Positions 37,624 to 46,954 of a DNA stretch of 64,000 bases are shown here, one piece after another (position 1 is the stretch's first letter; the number at the start of each line of letters is the position of its first letter). This stretch comes from Gardnerella vaginalis (lineage in GTDB: Bacteria > Actinomycetota > Actinomycetes > Actinomycetales > Bifidobacteriaceae): the NCBI GenBank assembly GCA_946997215.1, contig CAMPUL010000002.1, positions 18,470 through 82,469 of the forward strand, in the 5' to 3' direction. The position numbers and the translations under genes were made by a program. The notes beneath the pieces are model-generated. The model was given only the letters and a program-made list of their open reading frames with translations. It did no database searches and had not been told where the DNA came from.

Positions 37624-38330
37624 TTAGTGTTGAGAGTTTTCTTCGCAATCATAAACCCGTAGATGCTTCTGTTTTTAACAAAAATGATGTTAAGAACAAG
37701 AATGTGTGTGCAGAAGATGATTGTAGTTTAGAAGCTGTTAATTCACATTATTCAGAGAATAGTGTTGAAATAGGTGATTGCGAAGAAGGCTCATATCATC
37801 CGTCTTATAGATTGCAAAAGTATAGCTCTTTTAATAATAAAGCTGTTAAAAAAGTAGACTCTAAAAAAGCATGCGACTTTGATAGTTGCAAAGAGTGTGC
37901 TTTAAGAATGTTAGATTATGCTGCAAGATCTTCAAACGACTTAAAAAATAGGCTTATAGATAAGGGTTATAGAGAGAATATTGTTGAATCTGTAATAATT
38001 CGTTTAGAAGATTTGCATTTGATTGACGATGAGCAATATGCTCAATTTGTTATACGCTCATGCATAAGTAGAACATTAGGAGAGCGCGCAACTCGCATGG
38101 AGTTGCAAAAAAAGGGAGTTGCTTCCGCTATTGTTTGTTCATCTTTGCAAGATGCTAGAGAAAACGGTGTTTTTGAGCAAAGCGCATGGGATTTGGGCAA
38201 AAAGGTAGCACAGCGAACAAAAAATCTAGAACCAGATGTTAGAAGGCGAAGATTCTTTTCTGCAGGAGCTAGAAAAGGTCACGATTTAAGCACGCTAAAC
38301 GAAGTATATTATGCTTTGTTTAAGTCTTAA
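37620..38330 (+). CDS. recX: regulatory protein RecX
   Basis: Modulates RecA filament growth. 236 residues, longer than the usual 150-190. The RecX core runs from about residue 90 (CKECALRMLDYAARSSNDLKNRLIDKGY) to the end (DVRRRRFFSAGARKGHDLSTLNEV). The first 85 residues are a poorly conserved Asn/Ser-rich region. The gene is 22 bp behind recA and should be cotranscribed and SOS-induced. Start ATG at 37620 has only a weak GAGAAG; a downstream start would remove some of the extension. Confidence 0.9.
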   Translation: MISVESFLRNHKPVDASVFNKNDVKNKNVCAEDDCSLEAVNSHYSENSVEIGDCEEGSYHPSYRLQKYSSFNNKAVKKVDSKKACDFDSCKECALRMLDYAARSSNDLKNRLIDKGYRENIVESVIIRLEDLHLIDDEQYAQFVIRSCISRTLGERATRMELQKKGVASAIVCSSLQDARENGVFEQSAWDLGKKVAQRTKNLEPDVRRRRFFSAGARKGHDLSTLNEVYYALFKS

Positions 38331-38341
38331 ACTATTAGGAC

Positions 38342-39859
38342 TTAGCAGATTTCGTTAGCGCACTTAAGAACGTAATCTGGCATATCTTCAACGTTAATAA
38401 CATCGTTAAATCTAGCTGCTTTATTCTTAAGCTCGCTAAGCATTTTAGGAGCGCTTGTAGAAGTTTTGCGTTCTAGCAAATCCATGCAAGCAAAATCATC
38501 TAATCCTTCAACATTTAAGCCTAAGGATTCGCAAACAACTCTAGGGAATTTATACGGGCTTGCAGTGCTTAAAAGAATGCGAGGAACACTAGGATCATGA
38601 GGAATATGGCTCATAACAAAGTATCCACAAGCAGTATGTGGGTCAATAACATAATTATGCTTATTCCAGCATTCTTTTATGGAATTGCGAATTTGGTCCT
38701 CGTTTGCCCATCCGCATCCAAAAAGTTCTCGAATTTTAGAAAGCACGTCTTCTGGTACTTCAAAAGCTCCCCATTGTTGCAAATCGCTCATAAGCATTTG
38801 CAAAAGTCGCGTATCTTTATTGCACATGTAGTAAAGCATGCGTTCCAAATTAGAAGAAACAAGAATATCCATAGAAGGCGCAACCGTTTGATGGAAAGGT
38901 CGAATCTTGTTATATGTTCCGCTAACCAAAAAGTCAAACAAAACATTGTTGCTATTGCTTGCAACAATCAAGTGTTTTACAGGAAGGCCAAGCATTTTTG
39001 CATAATATCCAGCAAGAATATTGCCAAAATTGCCACTTGGAACGCAAAATTCTACTTCATCGCCAAGCTTTATAGAGCCGCGTTCAACAAGCTTAGAATA
39101 AGCGTAGAAGTAGTAAACAACTTGAGGAATAAGTCTGCCTATATTAATCGAATTAGCAGAAGAAAGCAAAGCATTATTGTTATTCTTAATCGATTCATTG
39201 ATTGAATCGTTAGTAAAGATTTGCTTAACGCTGCTTTGAGTGTCGTCAAAATTACCTCTAACAGCGCAAACTTTTACGTTACTTCCGCTTTGAGTTGTCA
39301 TTTGCAATTCTTGAACTTTACTTACTTTGCCTTCTGGGTAAAAAGTAACCATAGAAGTGCCTTCAACATTTGCAAAACCAGCTAACGCAGCTTTGCCAGT
39401 ATCTCCCGAAGTAGCAGTAAGAATCATAACGTTTTGGCTAGAGTCAGAAGTATTTTTTGAGTGTCTAATAAAGTGTGGCAAAATTTGCAAAGCAACATCT
39501 TTAAAAGCGCAAGTAGGACCGTGGAAAAGCTCTAAAACAAAATCATTGTTAGTGCCAAGCTGCTTTAATGGAGTAACTTCGCAATCTTCCCATTGATCTC
39601 CATAAGCATTTTCAACACACTCATCAAGCTCGCTAGAAGTAAAATCTGGAAGAAGGATTTGAAGAACATCTTTAGCAATTTGCTTGTAAGATTTTCCAAC
39701 AAGATTAGAAATATCGTAGCGAGTTTCGCCAAGGCAATCTGTAACAAACAAGCCACCGTCTTCGGCTATGCCCCTACGAATAGCTTGTTTCGACGTATAG
39801 GTTTTAGAGTTAGACCTAGTGCTATGAAACATAACTGTATTCGTAGTGTTTTCTGCCAT
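38342..39859 (-). CDS. thrC: threonine synthase
   Basis: A PLP enzyme converting O-phosphohomoserine to threonine. 505 residues from the ATG at 39859, with GGAGGA 4 nt upstream; a longer frame from 39904 contains the Shine-Dalgarno itself. The PLP lysine lies in HGPTCAFKDVALQ. The substrate-binding motifs TATSGDTGKAAL and CVPSGNFGNILAGYY are present. The N-terminus (MFHSTRSNSKTYTSKQAIRRGIAEDGGLF) is typical of the longer class. It is convergent with recX (12 bp apart) and divergent from proA. hom and thrB are not here. Confidence 0.96.
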   Translation of the reverse strand: MAENTTNTVMFHSTRSNSKTYTSKQAIRRGIAEDGGLFVTDCLGETRYDISNLVGKSYKQIAKDVLQILLPDFTSSELDECVENAYGDQWEDCEVTPLKQLGTNNDFVLELFHGPTCAFKDVALQILPHFIRHSKNTSDSSQNVMILTATSGDTGKAALAGFANVEGTSMVTFYPEGKVSKVQELQMTTQSGSNVKVCAVRGNFDDTQSSVKQIFTNDSINESIKNNNNALLSSANSINIGRLIPQVVYYFYAYSKLVERGSIKLGDEVEFCVPSGNFGNILAGYYAKMLGLPVKHLIVASNSNNVLFDFLVSGTYNKIRPFHQTVAPSMDILVSSNLERMLYYMCNKDTRLLQMLMSDLQQWGAFEVPEDVLSKIRELFGCGWANEDQIRNSIKECWNKHNYVIDPHTACGYFVMSHIPHDPSVPRILLSTASPYKFPRVVCESLGLNVEGLDDFACMDLLERKTSTSAPKMLSELKNKAARFNDVINVEDMPDYVLKCANEIC

Positions 39860-39931
39860 GATTCCTCCATTTGTGTCAATTGTTATACATAATACCCGAA
39901 GCATTGGAGCCTAAGCACTGCTATTGCTAAT

Positions 39932-41290
39932 ATGTTCAATATGATTAATCTCAATACAAAGTTTGACGAAACACATAATAGTGAGCAAGTCAATAGTTCT
40001 AAAGAGCATGGGGACTCTACAGATTCTATTGTTTTTTCTAGAGCAGATGATGCGCGAATCGCCCAAAGAGAATTTTCTAAATCTAATGCCACTTTTAAGA
40101 ACAATCTTTTAAATGCTATTGCTGATTCTCTTGAAAATAACGCAGAATTTATTGAAAAAGCAAATAAGCAAGATTTAGAAAAAGCTCAAAAAAATGGTAT
40201 GGATGCTGGAAAACTAGACAGACTTGTGTTTAACAAAGAAAGAATAGTTAAATCAGCTCAAAGTGTTAGAAAAATAGCGCAATTACAAGATCCTGTTGGC
40301 CAAATTGTTAGAGGATACACGCTGGAAAATGGTATTAAACTTTCTCAAGTAAGAGTGCCAATTGGCGTAATGGGAATGATTTACGAAGCTAGACCAAATG
40401 TAACTGTTGACGTTGCATCTTTGTGCATAAAATCTTCAAACGCTGTAATTTTAAGAGGCGGAAGCGCAGCCGAATGCACAAATCGTGCAACTGTTAGTGT
40501 GTTAAAGCAAGTCTTAAAAGATTTTGGTGTAAGTGAAAATCTTATAGAATCTGTTGATGATCTTGGCAGAAGCGGTGCAACATCAATGATGCACGCACAT
40601 GGTCATATTGATGTTCTTGTTCCTAGAGGAAGCGCAAATCTGATTTCTGCAGTTATTAAAGAATCAACAGTTCCAGTCATAGAAACTGGCGCTGGAAACG
40701 TTCACATTTATGTAGATAAAACAGCAAACTTTAGTCAAGCAATTCCGATTATTATAAACGCAAAAACTCAACGAGTCGGAGTTTGTAATGCTGCAGAAAA
40801 ATTACTTGTAGATCGAAGCATTGCTAAAGATTTTCTTCCAAAAGTCGCAAGCGAATTAGCGAATCGTAATGTTTTAATTCATGCTGATGAAGAATCATAC
40901 AATATTTTATCATCCGCAAATATAAGTGGTATTAAACTAGAGCATGCAAATAATGAAGATTGGTCTACAGAATATTTGTCTTTGCAAATCGGAGTAAAAG
41001 TTGTAGATGGTGTTAAAGATGCCATTAATCATATTTCAAAATATTCAACGGGTCACACGGAAACGATTATTGCGCAAGACTACTTAACGATTAACGAGTT
41101 TGTTTCGTCAATAGACAGTGCGGTTGTTATGGTAAATGCTTCAACAAGGTTTACAGACGGCGGCGAATTTGGTTTTGGAGCCGAGCTTGGAATTTCCACT
41201 CAAAAGCTGCATGCAAGAGGGCCAATGGGCTTAGTAGAGATGACAACTACAAAGTGGATTGGCTACGGTCAAGGACAAATAAGGGCTTAA
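39932..41290 (+). CDS. proA: gamma-glutamyl phosphate reductase
   Basis: Second step of proline synthesis, NADPH reduction of gamma-glutamyl phosphate. 452 residues, aldehyde-dehydrogenase fold. The catalytic Cys is in [19 protein letters not shown]. The cofactor region [18 protein letters not shown] and the C-terminal [27 protein letters not shown] are standard. The first 45 residues are a non-conserved extension. ATG at 39932 or 39941 could be the start; neither has a good Shine-Dalgarno, and TATACATAAT about 25 nt upstream may be the -10. proB is not adjacent. A small unknown gene and nadD follow at once. Confidence 0.96.
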   Translation: MFNMINLNTKFDETHNSEQVNSSKEHGDSTDSIVFSRADDARIAQREFSKSNATFKNNLLNAIADSLENNAEFIEKANKQDLEKAQKNGMDAGKLDRLVFNKERIVKSAQSVRKIAQLQDPVGQIVRGYTLENGIKLSQVRVPIGVMGMIYEARPNVTVDVASLCIKSSNAVILRGGSAAECTNRATVSVLKQVLKDFGVSENLIESVDDLGRSGATSMMHAHGHIDVLVPRGSANLISAVIKESTVPVIETGAGNVHIYVDKTANFSQAIPIIINAKTQRVGVCNAAEKLLVDRSIAKDFLPKVASELANRNVLIHADEESYNILSSANISGIKLEHANNEDWSTEYLSLQIGVKVVDGVKDAINHISKYSTGHTETIIAQDYLTINEFVSSIDSAVVMVNASTRFTDGGEFGFGAELGISTQKLHARGPMGLVEMTTTKWIGYGQGQIRA

Positions 41291-41306
41291 GAGTAAGGTT
41301 AAGAAT

Positions 41307-41951
41307 ATGCCTGATACATCACAATCACAATCGTCTAAAATTTCTAAAAATCAATCAAACGAGGATTTAAGACTGTCTATGTGCCTATCTAACGGTGTAG
41401 GTGCTTCTAATGTGCTTGATGCTTTAGATGTTGCAGCAGAAAGATTATCTATTGTTCGTTACGTGTTTTTAGTTCAAATAGAAGATGGGATTGCGTCTGC
41501 AAGTCAAAGGTCTTCTCTTGAATATGCTGACGCTGTTTTAATGGGGTGGCCAGATAGAGATAATCGAGATGTTGTTACGCCAGAAAACAGCGAAATAATA
41601 GATGAAGTTAATAAGAATTTGCAAAAAATGGAAAGCAATATAGCTGAATTTAGTAAGCTTGAGCGCGCTAGCCTTGTAGACAATATGAGCGAAGTTCTTG
41701 TAGAGATTACGGAGTGCGTTGCAAACATTAGAGGCGTTTTCCAGCCTGATTTTGATCTTCCAACGTTTGAAGAAATTAAGCGCGTTGTTCAAGATGAGTG
41801 GAATGAAGAAATGGGGAACATTAATCCAGACAAAGCAAATGTTGCTTCCAGCGTAATTGATGAAGCGAAAGCAGATGATGCTGCAGATGCGTCTAATGCG
41901 TCTAATGCAAATAACGCGCACAATGTACGCAATGCATCTAGGACAAATTAA
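41307..41951 (+). CDS. hypothetical protein between proA and nadD
   Basis: A 214-residue acidic, mainly helical soluble protein that I do not recognise. It starts ATG 41307 with AAGGTTAAG upstream. Residues 20-150 look structured (LSMCLSNGVGASNVLDALDVAAERL and VLVEITECVANIRGVFQP). The last 30 residues are Ala/Asn/Ser-rich with tandem Ala-x-Asn tripeptides written as 9-bp repeats (about 41890-41935). The stop codon abuts the nadD ATG, so the two are cotranscribed. There is no signal peptide and no membrane segment. Location with proA and nadD gives no clear clue. Confidence 0.7.
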   Translation: MPDTSQSQSSKISKNQSNEDLRLSMCLSNGVGASNVLDALDVAAERLSIVRYVFLVQIEDGIASASQRSSLEYADAVLMGWPDRDNRDVVTPENSEIIDEVNKNLQKMESNIAEFSKLERASLVDNMSEVLVEITECVANIRGVFQPDFDLPTFEEIKRVVQDEWNEEMGNINPDKANVASSVIDEAKADDAADASNASNANNAHNVRNASRTN

Positions 41952-42731
41952 ATGAGCGATTCATCTACAGAACGCCGAATGTCGGATTTGTTCCAAGGTT
42001 CTTTTAATCAAAGCCAAGCTAGCGTGCCAGTTTCGTCAATATCTTCTAAACTTAAGCACTCTGCAAGAGGAAACGTTCATCAACACCCGCGCATAGGGAT
42101 TATGGGTGGAACTTTTGATCCGATTCACAATGGCCACTTGGTAGCAGCTTCCGAAGTCGCGTGGGTTTATGATTTAGACGAAGTTATTTTTGTTCCTACT
42201 GGAAAGCCGGTTTTTAAGCTAGACAAAAAAGTCACAAATGCAGAAGACAGATATTTGATGACTGTAATCGCAACGGCTTCAAACCCAAAATTTACAGTTT
42301 CTAGAGTGGATATTGATAGGCCTGGTGTTACTTACACAATCGACACGCTTCGCGATATTCGCGCGCAACACCCAGACGCGGAGCTTTTCTTTATTACTGG
42401 AGCAGACGCTATTGCAGAGATTATGCAATGGAAAAATGCTAGAGAATTATGGAGTTTAGCTAGATTTGTTGCTGTAACGCGTCCAGGTTACGCAAGTCCA
42501 GAAAAGTTTACACAAATTGAAGCTCGTTCCGCGTCTTACGATTCGTGTGACGATATGGTTAATTGCCATAGTCATCGTTTTCCTGTTGACATATTGGAGA
42601 TTCCAGCATTGGCAATATCTTCAACAGATGTTCGCAAGCGTGCAGAGCATGGGGAGCCAGTTTGGTATTTGGTTCCAGACGGCGTTGTTCAATACATTGT
42701 TAAACACGGTTTATATATACGCAATTTGTAA
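41952..42731 (+). CDS. nadD: nicotinate-nucleotide adenylyltransferase
   Basis: Makes deamido-NAD from nicotinate mononucleotide and ATP. 259 residues; an N-terminal extension of about 45 residues precedes the core. [20 protein letters not shown] carries the (H/T)xGH nucleotide-transfer motif and ISSTDVRKR the C-terminal phosphate site. The ATG follows the previous stop directly, with GGACA as weak ribosome site. Together with the CinA-domain protein it touches NAD metabolism. The stop codon lies in a 10-bp tandem repeat. Confidence 0.95.
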   Translation: MSDSSTERRMSDLFQGSFNQSQASVPVSSISSKLKHSARGNVHQHPRIGIMGGTFDPIHNGHLVAASEVAWVYDLDEVIFVPTGKPVFKLDKKVTNAEDRYLMTVIATASNPKFTVSRVDIDRPGVTYTIDTLRDIRAQHPDAELFFITGADAIAEIMQWKNARELWSLARFVAVTRPGYASPEKFTQIEARSASYDSCDDMVNCHSHRFPVDILEIPALAISSTDVRKRAEHGEPVWYLVPDGVVQYIVKHGLYIRNL

Positions 42732-42743
42732 TGATTTGTAATG
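42724..42743 (+). repeat. 10-bp tandem duplication across the nadD stop codon
   Basis: ATTTGTAATG at 42724-42733 is repeated exactly at 42734-42743. The stop TAA is at 42729-42731. Looser TTTGTAAGG / ATTTGCAA copies continue to about 42780. Confidence 0.9.
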
Positions 42744-42881
42744 TTTTTGTAAGGATTTGCAACTGTTTGCAAGCATTTGTTATGTATGAAACGGCTTAAT
42801 GGTTATAGTCTGCGCAAATAGATAGTATTAGTTTCAGTCCGATTTTTGTGGACTGTTAGCGAACTAGCGTTTGGAGATATG

Positions 42882-43901
42882 GTGAGCATCGTCCTTGAAG
42901 GAAAGCCAGATAAAAACCTTGTTCTCGTAACTGGTCGCGCGCATCCTAAGCTTGCTAAAGATGTTGCGAATCAGCTTGGTATAGATGTATTGGAAACAAC
43001 GGCGTACGATTTTGCTAATGGCGAGATGTATGTTCGTTACACTCAGTCTGTGCGAGGAACAGACGTGTTTGTGTTGCAAAGTCATAGTGACCCTGTTAAT
43101 AAGTCAATTATGGAACAGTTGATTATGATTGATGCATTAAAGCGCGCATCTGCTCGTTCTATTACCGCTGTGTGCCCGTTGCTTGGATATTCTAGACAAG
43201 ATAAAAAGCATCGCGGTCGTGAGCCTATTTCTTGCCGCTTGATGTTTGATTTACTTAAAACTGCAGGCGCAGATCGCATTATGAGCGTTGATTTGCATGC
43301 TGCACAATCGCAAGGATTCTTTGATGGTCCTGTAGACCACTTAATTGCTATGCCAGTTTTGGTGGACTATGTAAGGGATCGCTTTAGCGAAGATTTAGGA
43401 AACGTTACTGTTGTTTCGCCAGATGCAGGGCGAATCCGTGTTGCGGAGCAGTGGGCGCAAAGATTGGGCGGAGGTCCACTGGCTTTTGTTCATAAAACTA
43501 GAGATATTACGCGTCCAAATCAAGCTGTTGCAAACCGTGTAGTTGGTGATGTTGCTGGTCGCGATTGCGTTATGGTGGACGATTTAATCGATACTGCTGG
43601 AACAATCGCAGGTGCTTGCAATGTTCTTAAAGACGCTGGAGCAAAGTCTGTAACTGTTGTTGCAACGCACGGCGTTCTTTCGGGTCCTGCAGTTGAGCGA
43701 TTGAAGAATTGCGGTGCTAGAGAAGTTGTGTTAACAGATACTGTTCCAATCCCACAAGAAAAGCGTTGGGATGGGTTGACGGTTCTTTCAATTGCTCCAC
43801 TTTTGGCAAGCGCGATTAAAGCTGTGTTTGAAGACGGGTCTGTTGCAAAGCTGTTTGACACATACCCAGAACATCACGGAAAAGGGTTTTTGTTTGCATA
43901 A
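42882..43901 (+). CDS. prs: ribose-phosphate pyrophosphokinase (PRPP synthetase)
   Basis: Makes PRPP for purine, pyrimidine, His, Trp and NAD synthesis; PurF and Apt in this window use it. 339 residues. The catalytic flexible loop region YSRQDKKHRGREPIS, the metal-binding DLHAAQSQGFFD and the PRPP loop VMVDDLIDTAGTIAG are all present. I prefer the GTG at 42882 because GGAG lies 5 nt before it; the ATG directly in front (42879) is only 2 nt from it. A frame open from 42846 is not needed. The stop codon is in a 10-bp tandem repeat. Confidence 0.96.
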   Translation: MSIVLEGKPDKNLVLVTGRAHPKLAKDVANQLGIDVLETTAYDFANGEMYVRYTQSVRGTDVFVLQSHSDPVNKSIMEQLIMIDALKRASARSITAVCPLLGYSRQDKKHRGREPISCRLMFDLLKTAGADRIMSVDLHAAQSQGFFDGPVDHLIAMPVLVDYVRDRFSEDLGNVTVVSPDAGRIRVAEQWAQRLGGGPLAFVHKTRDITRPNQAVANRVVGDVAGRDCVMVDDLIDTAGTIAGACNVLKDAGAKSVTVVATHGVLSGPAVERLKNCGAREVVLTDTVPIPQEKRWDGLTVLSIAPLLASAIKAVFEDGSVAKLFDTYPEHHGKGFLFA

Positions 43902-43912
43902 ATTTGCATAAA
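43893..43912 (+). repeat. 10-bp tandem duplication across the prs stop codon
   Basis: TTTGCATAAA at 43893-43902 is repeated exactly at 43903-43912. The stop TAA is at 43899-43901. Confidence 0.92.
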
Positions 43913-43933
43913 TCCTATTTCGCCACGCCAAGC

Positions 43934-43963
43934 TTGACGATTTTGATTGTTGTGGCATAATAG
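43934..43963 (+). promoter_or_regulatory. promoter of tRNA-Gln
   Basis: TTGACG (43934-43939) and TAATAG (43958-43963) with an 18-bp spacer, 25 bp before the tRNA. Confidence 0.7.
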
Positions 43964-43987
43964 TGACTTGGCGGTTTTTTCCGCCGT

Positions 43988-44058
43988 TCCCTCATGGTGT
44001 AATGGCAGCACACGGGTCTTTGGAACCCTTTGTCTTGGTTCGAATCCAGGTGAGGGAG
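43988..44058 (+). tRNA. tRNA-Gln (anticodon TTG)
   Basis: Acceptor arms TCCCTCA/TGAGGGA pair fully and the discriminator is G. The anticodon stem closes on the loop CTTTGGA, anticodon TTG (Gln, CAA). The T loop is TTCGAAT. CCA is not encoded, unlike the tRNA-His here. Confidence 0.95.
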
Positions 44059-44068
44059 CTAGAATTAG

Positions 44069-44095
44069 CGCCGCTTAGTTTTAAGCGGCGTTTTT
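44069..44095 (+). terminator. rho-independent terminator of tRNA-Gln
   Basis: CGCCGCTTA and TAAGCGGCG pair perfectly around GTTT and are followed by five T. It begins 10 bp after the tRNA. Confidence 0.93.
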
Positions 44096-44179
44096 GTTAA
44101 CGCGGTGATGAGTTTAGAAGTGATTTGTATTTGAGTACTAGTGCTTGAGCGCTGTGTTTGAATCAAAGAAAGGCTTAAT

Positions 44180-44830
44180 ATGTTGGAATCTTTAAGAAGT
44201 GGATTCAAACGTGTTATTTTGCCAATTGCAAAGCTTCTTGTTAAATTTGGATGTAGTGCTAACAGTGTTACGATTTTTGGCACCATTGCGCTTGTTGCAA
44301 CTTCTGTTTTTATTTCTATAAGCGGCCAGCTTTTGATTGGCACTATTTTGCTTACGATTTTTGTTCTTGCAGACGCTTTGGATGGTTCTGTTGCTGCTTT
44401 AACAAATAAGAATGGTGGAACTAAATTTGGTGCATTTTTAGATTCTACTCTCGATAGAATTGCGGATTGGTCGCTTTTTGCGTGTGTTTGCATTTGTTTA
44501 TATCGAGCACATAATCTAAACATTTGCTTATATTTGCCATTTTGTGTGAATAATTTTTTGCGATATTGCGGATTAGTGTGTTCGCTAGTATCTATGATGT
44601 TTGCTTTTGTAACATCGTATGCTAGAGCAAGAGGCGAGTCTGTTGGGGTAGATGCTAAAAAAGGTTTGATTACTCGCGCCGACAGAGTTGCAATAATTCT
44701 AGTTTCAATGGGGCTAAGCGGATTAACGGGTTGGCTATTGTGGCTTTGCTTAGCAATGATTATTCTTTGCATTGGTGGAGCTATAACTGTTTTTCAGCGT
44801 ATTTTTGAAGTTAAAAATTTGCTTAAATAA
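44180..44830 (+). CDS. CDP-alcohol phosphatidyltransferase, possibly phosphatidylinositol-phosphate synthase
   Basis: A 216-residue membrane enzyme. The CDP-alcohol phosphotransferase motif is present with D65, D68, G69, A72, G84, D88 and D92 (LADALDGSVAAL ... GTKFGAFLDSTLDR). The Arg that normally follows Ala72 is Ala here, while the pgsA product in this window keeps it. The GGTKFGAFLDST part is most like actinobacterial phosphatidylinositol-phosphate synthases, which make the precursor of phosphatidylinositol. Substrate is inferred only. GAAAGG lies about 8 nt before the ATG. It follows tRNA-Gln and precedes yebC. Confidence 0.8.
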   Translation: MLESLRSGFKRVILPIAKLLVKFGCSANSVTIFGTIALVATSVFISISGQLLIGTILLTIFVLADALDGSVAALTNKNGGTKFGAFLDSTLDRIADWSLFACVCICLYRAHNLNICLYLPFCVNNFLRYCGLVCSLVSMMFAFVTSYARARGESVGVDAKKGLITRADRVAIILVSMGLSGLTGWLLWLCLAMIILCIGGAITVFQRIFEVKNLLK

Positions 44831-44906
44831 ACTTGTTTTGGCAATTTGTCGCTAAAGCGCATTAAAATCATCACGTTTACGTAACCGTACACTTTTTAGG
44901 AGTATC

Positions 44907-45665
44907 ATGTCAGGTCATTCCAAGTGGGCGACCACAAAGCACAAGAAGGCCGCTATCGACGCAAAGCGCGGCAAGCTTTTCGCCAAGCTTATTAAGAATA
45001 TTGAAATTGCAGCTCGTCTTGGTGGTGGAGACCCGGATGGTAACCCAACTTTGTACGATGCAATCGTTAAAGCTAAGAAAGCTTCTATGCCAGCAGATAA
45101 CATTAAGCGCGCTGTTAAGCGTGGTTCTGGCGAAGAAGCAGGCGGCGCAAACTACGAAGAGATTGTTTACGAAGGCTATGCTCCTGCAGGCGTTGGTTTG
45201 ATTATTGAGTGCCTTACCGATAATCGCAATCGCGCTGCAGCAGATGTTCGCTCAACTCTTACAAAGGGCAATGGTTCTTTGGCTACAAGCGGTTCTGTGA
45301 GCTTTAACTTTGAGCGTAAGGGCTTGATTGAAGTTCCTAGCGAGGGCGTTGACTATAGCAAGCTTTTTGATATTGCTGCAGAAGCAGGCGCTGAAGACGT
45401 TGCAGACGATGGAGATGTGTATTCCGTATACACGGATTCTAGCGATTTGGTAACTGTTCGTAAGGCTTTGCAAGAGGCTGGTTTTGACTACGATTCTGCA
45501 GAAATCGTTATGCATCCAAACAATGAGGTTGAGTTGAGCTTTGAAGATGCTCAAAAGGTGTCTCGCTTGATTGACAATCTTGATGATTTGGACGATGTTC
45601 AAAATATTTATAGCAACTGGACTGCTTCGGATGAAGTTATGGCTCAGCTTGAGGAAGCAGAATAG
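44907..45665 (+). CDS. YebC/PmpR family DNA-binding regulatory protein
   Basis: A 252-residue protein of the YebC/TACO1 family. It opens [31 protein letters not shown] sequence and contains [23 protein letters not shown] and the [17 protein letters not shown] block. Members are described as transcription regulators, and more recently as factors that help ribosomes through proline stretches. TAGGAG precedes the ATG. The gene is 6 bp before ruvC, the standard actinobacterial yebC-ruvC-ruvA-ruvB order. Confidence 0.94.
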   Translation: MSGHSKWATTKHKKAAIDAKRGKLFAKLIKNIEIAARLGGGDPDGNPTLYDAIVKAKKASMPADNIKRAVKRGSGEEAGGANYEEIVYEGYAPAGVGLIIECLTDNRNRAAADVRSTLTKGNGSLATSGSVSFNFERKGLIEVPSEGVDYSKLFDIAAEAGAEDVADDGDVYSVYTDSSDLVTVRKALQEAGFDYDSAEIVMHPNNEVELSFEDAQKVSRLIDNLDDLDDVQNIYSNWTASDEVMAQLEEAE

Positions 45666-45671
45666 TTTCCA

Positions 45672-46253
45672 ATGATGATTTTGGGCGTTGACCCCGGGCT
45701 TACTCGCTGCGGGGTTGGCGTGATTGAAGCCGGCGTTTCTCGTCGGCTTTCTTTTATTCACGTCGATGTTTTAAGAAGCAATCCAAAAACTTCTCAAGAT
45801 TTACGACTTCTTGAGATTTACAATGGGCTGGTTGAAAAAATCGAAAGGTTTTCGCCAGATGTTGTTTCGATTGAGCGCGTGTTTGCTCAAGAAAATCGAA
45901 ATACGGTGCTTGGAACTGCTCAAGTTGCAGGAATCGCTATGCTTGTTGCAGCTCAAAGGGGCATTCCTGTTGCTTTGCACACTCCAACGGAGGTTAAACT
46001 TGCTGTTGCTGGCAATGGCAGTGCTGGCAAGCAACAAGTAGAGCGCATGGTTGCGCGTCTTTTGAATCTTAATGTTTTACCAACTCCTGCAGATGCTGCT
46101 GATGCTTTAGCTCAAGCTATTTGTCATGCTCTTAGGCCTGCAGGCGCATTGCAAGGCGGAGAGCGAGAGCAGCATTTAACGGATGCTCAAAGAAAGTGGG
46201 CTGAGTCTTTGCGTGCGGCGCGCGGATCAAGTTCTGTCGGGCGAGGTATGTAG
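45672..46253 (+). CDS. ruvC: Holliday-junction resolvase RuvC
   Basis: Endonuclease that cuts Holliday junctions moved by RuvAB. 193 residues. Catalytic acids: D7 in [15 protein letters not shown], Glu in VSIERVFAQ, and the D pair in [15 protein letters not shown]. The last 35 residues form a variable tail. Start is ATG at 45672 (or the adjacent ATG at 45675), 6 bp after yebC. A LexA-type box lies between ruvC and ruvA, so ruvC may be less SOS-inducible than ruvAB. Confidence 0.95.
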   Translation: MMILGVDPGLTRCGVGVIEAGVSRRLSFIHVDVLRSNPKTSQDLRLLEIYNGLVEKIERFSPDVVSIERVFAQENRNTVLGTAQVAGIAMLVAAQRGIPVALHTPTEVKLAVAGNGSAGKQQVERMVARLLNLNVLPTPADAADALAQAICHALRPAGALQGGEREQHLTDAQRKWAESLRAARGSSSVGRGM

Positions 46254-46259
46254 GATGTT

Positions 46260-46279
46260 TATAGAACAGATGTTCTATA
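46260..46279 (+). promoter_or_regulatory. LexA-type (SOS) box upstream of ruvA
   Basis: AGAACAGATGTTCT (46263-46276) lies inside a longer perfect palindrome, TATAGAAC-AGAT-GTTCTATA (46260-46279; arms of 8 bp). It matches the AAC-N4-GTT core of the LexA box with A/T in place of the outer C/G. Confidence 0.75.
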
Positions 46280-46313
46280 GGTTGTAGGGATTTATTCAGA
46301 AAGGTAAGCGCTG

Positions 46314-46949
46314 ATGATCGGTATGCTTAATGGCGTAGTGGAATCTATCGATTCGCGTTGTGCGCTTGTCTGTGTTTGTGGCGTTGGCTACGAAGTATAT
46401 ATGCCATCGTCAGATTTATCATCCTTACACGAAGGCCAAGAAGCTAAAATTTATACGTCTTTACACGTTAGTCAAGATGCTATTACGCTCTATGGTTTTA
46501 CAAGTATGGCTGCAAAGCGTATTTTTCTTCAAATTCAACAAAAAGTTAGTGGAGTGGGTCCTAAAGTAGCTCTTTCTTTGCTTTCAACATTAAGCGTAGA
46601 TCGTTTGATTAAGGCTATTGCGGATTCAGATGTTTCTGCGCTTTCTTCCGCTCCTGGGTTGGGAAAAAAGGGTGCACAAAAAATTATCCTCGAGCTTAAA
46701 GGCTCCATTGACGTTTCTAATCTAGACGATGAAGCTAATAAAAAAGTAAATGAAAATTCCAATACTATTAATGATTTTGCGTTACAAAAAGTTGTTGATG
46801 GATTAATGTCTTTAGGCTGGAAGCAGTTTGATGCTCAAAAAGCAGTGGAAAGCGTTTGTAAACAAGAGCATATTTCTTTGCCAATTAGAGATGAAGATAT
46901 GCCAACAGTTTTGCGCATGGCTTTGTCTTCGCTGGATAGAGGCAGGTGA
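46314..46949 (+). CDS. ruvA: Holliday-junction DNA helicase subunit RuvA
   Basis: Binds four-way junctions and targets RuvB. 211 residues. N-terminal OB domain ([13 protein letters not shown] ... LYGFTS), two helix-hairpin-helix motifs ([30 protein letters not shown]) and the C-terminal RuvB-binding domain ([20 protein letters not shown]). AGAAAGG lies upstream of the ATG. Its stop is 5 bp before the ruvB ATG. A LexA-type box lies about 35 bp upstream. Confidence 0.95.
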   Translation: MIGMLNGVVESIDSRCALVCVCGVGYEVYMPSSDLSSLHEGQEAKIYTSLHVSQDAITLYGFTSMAAKRIFLQIQQKVSGVGPKVALSLLSTLSVDRLIKAIADSDVSALSSAPGLGKKGAQKIILELKGSIDVSNLDDEANKKVNENSNTINDFALQKVVDGLMSLGWKQFDAQKAVESVCKQEHISLPIRDEDMPTVLRMALSSLDRGR

Positions 46950-46954
46950 GGATT

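Noticed and set aside
38597-39205. 202-codon open frame opposite thrC
   Set aside because: Antisense shadow of thrC with no recognisable domain.
44065-44772. 235-codon open frame on the minus strand
   Set aside because: It is antisense to the phosphatidyltransferase and its 3' part overlaps the tRNA-Gln terminator; no family resemblance and no ribosome site.
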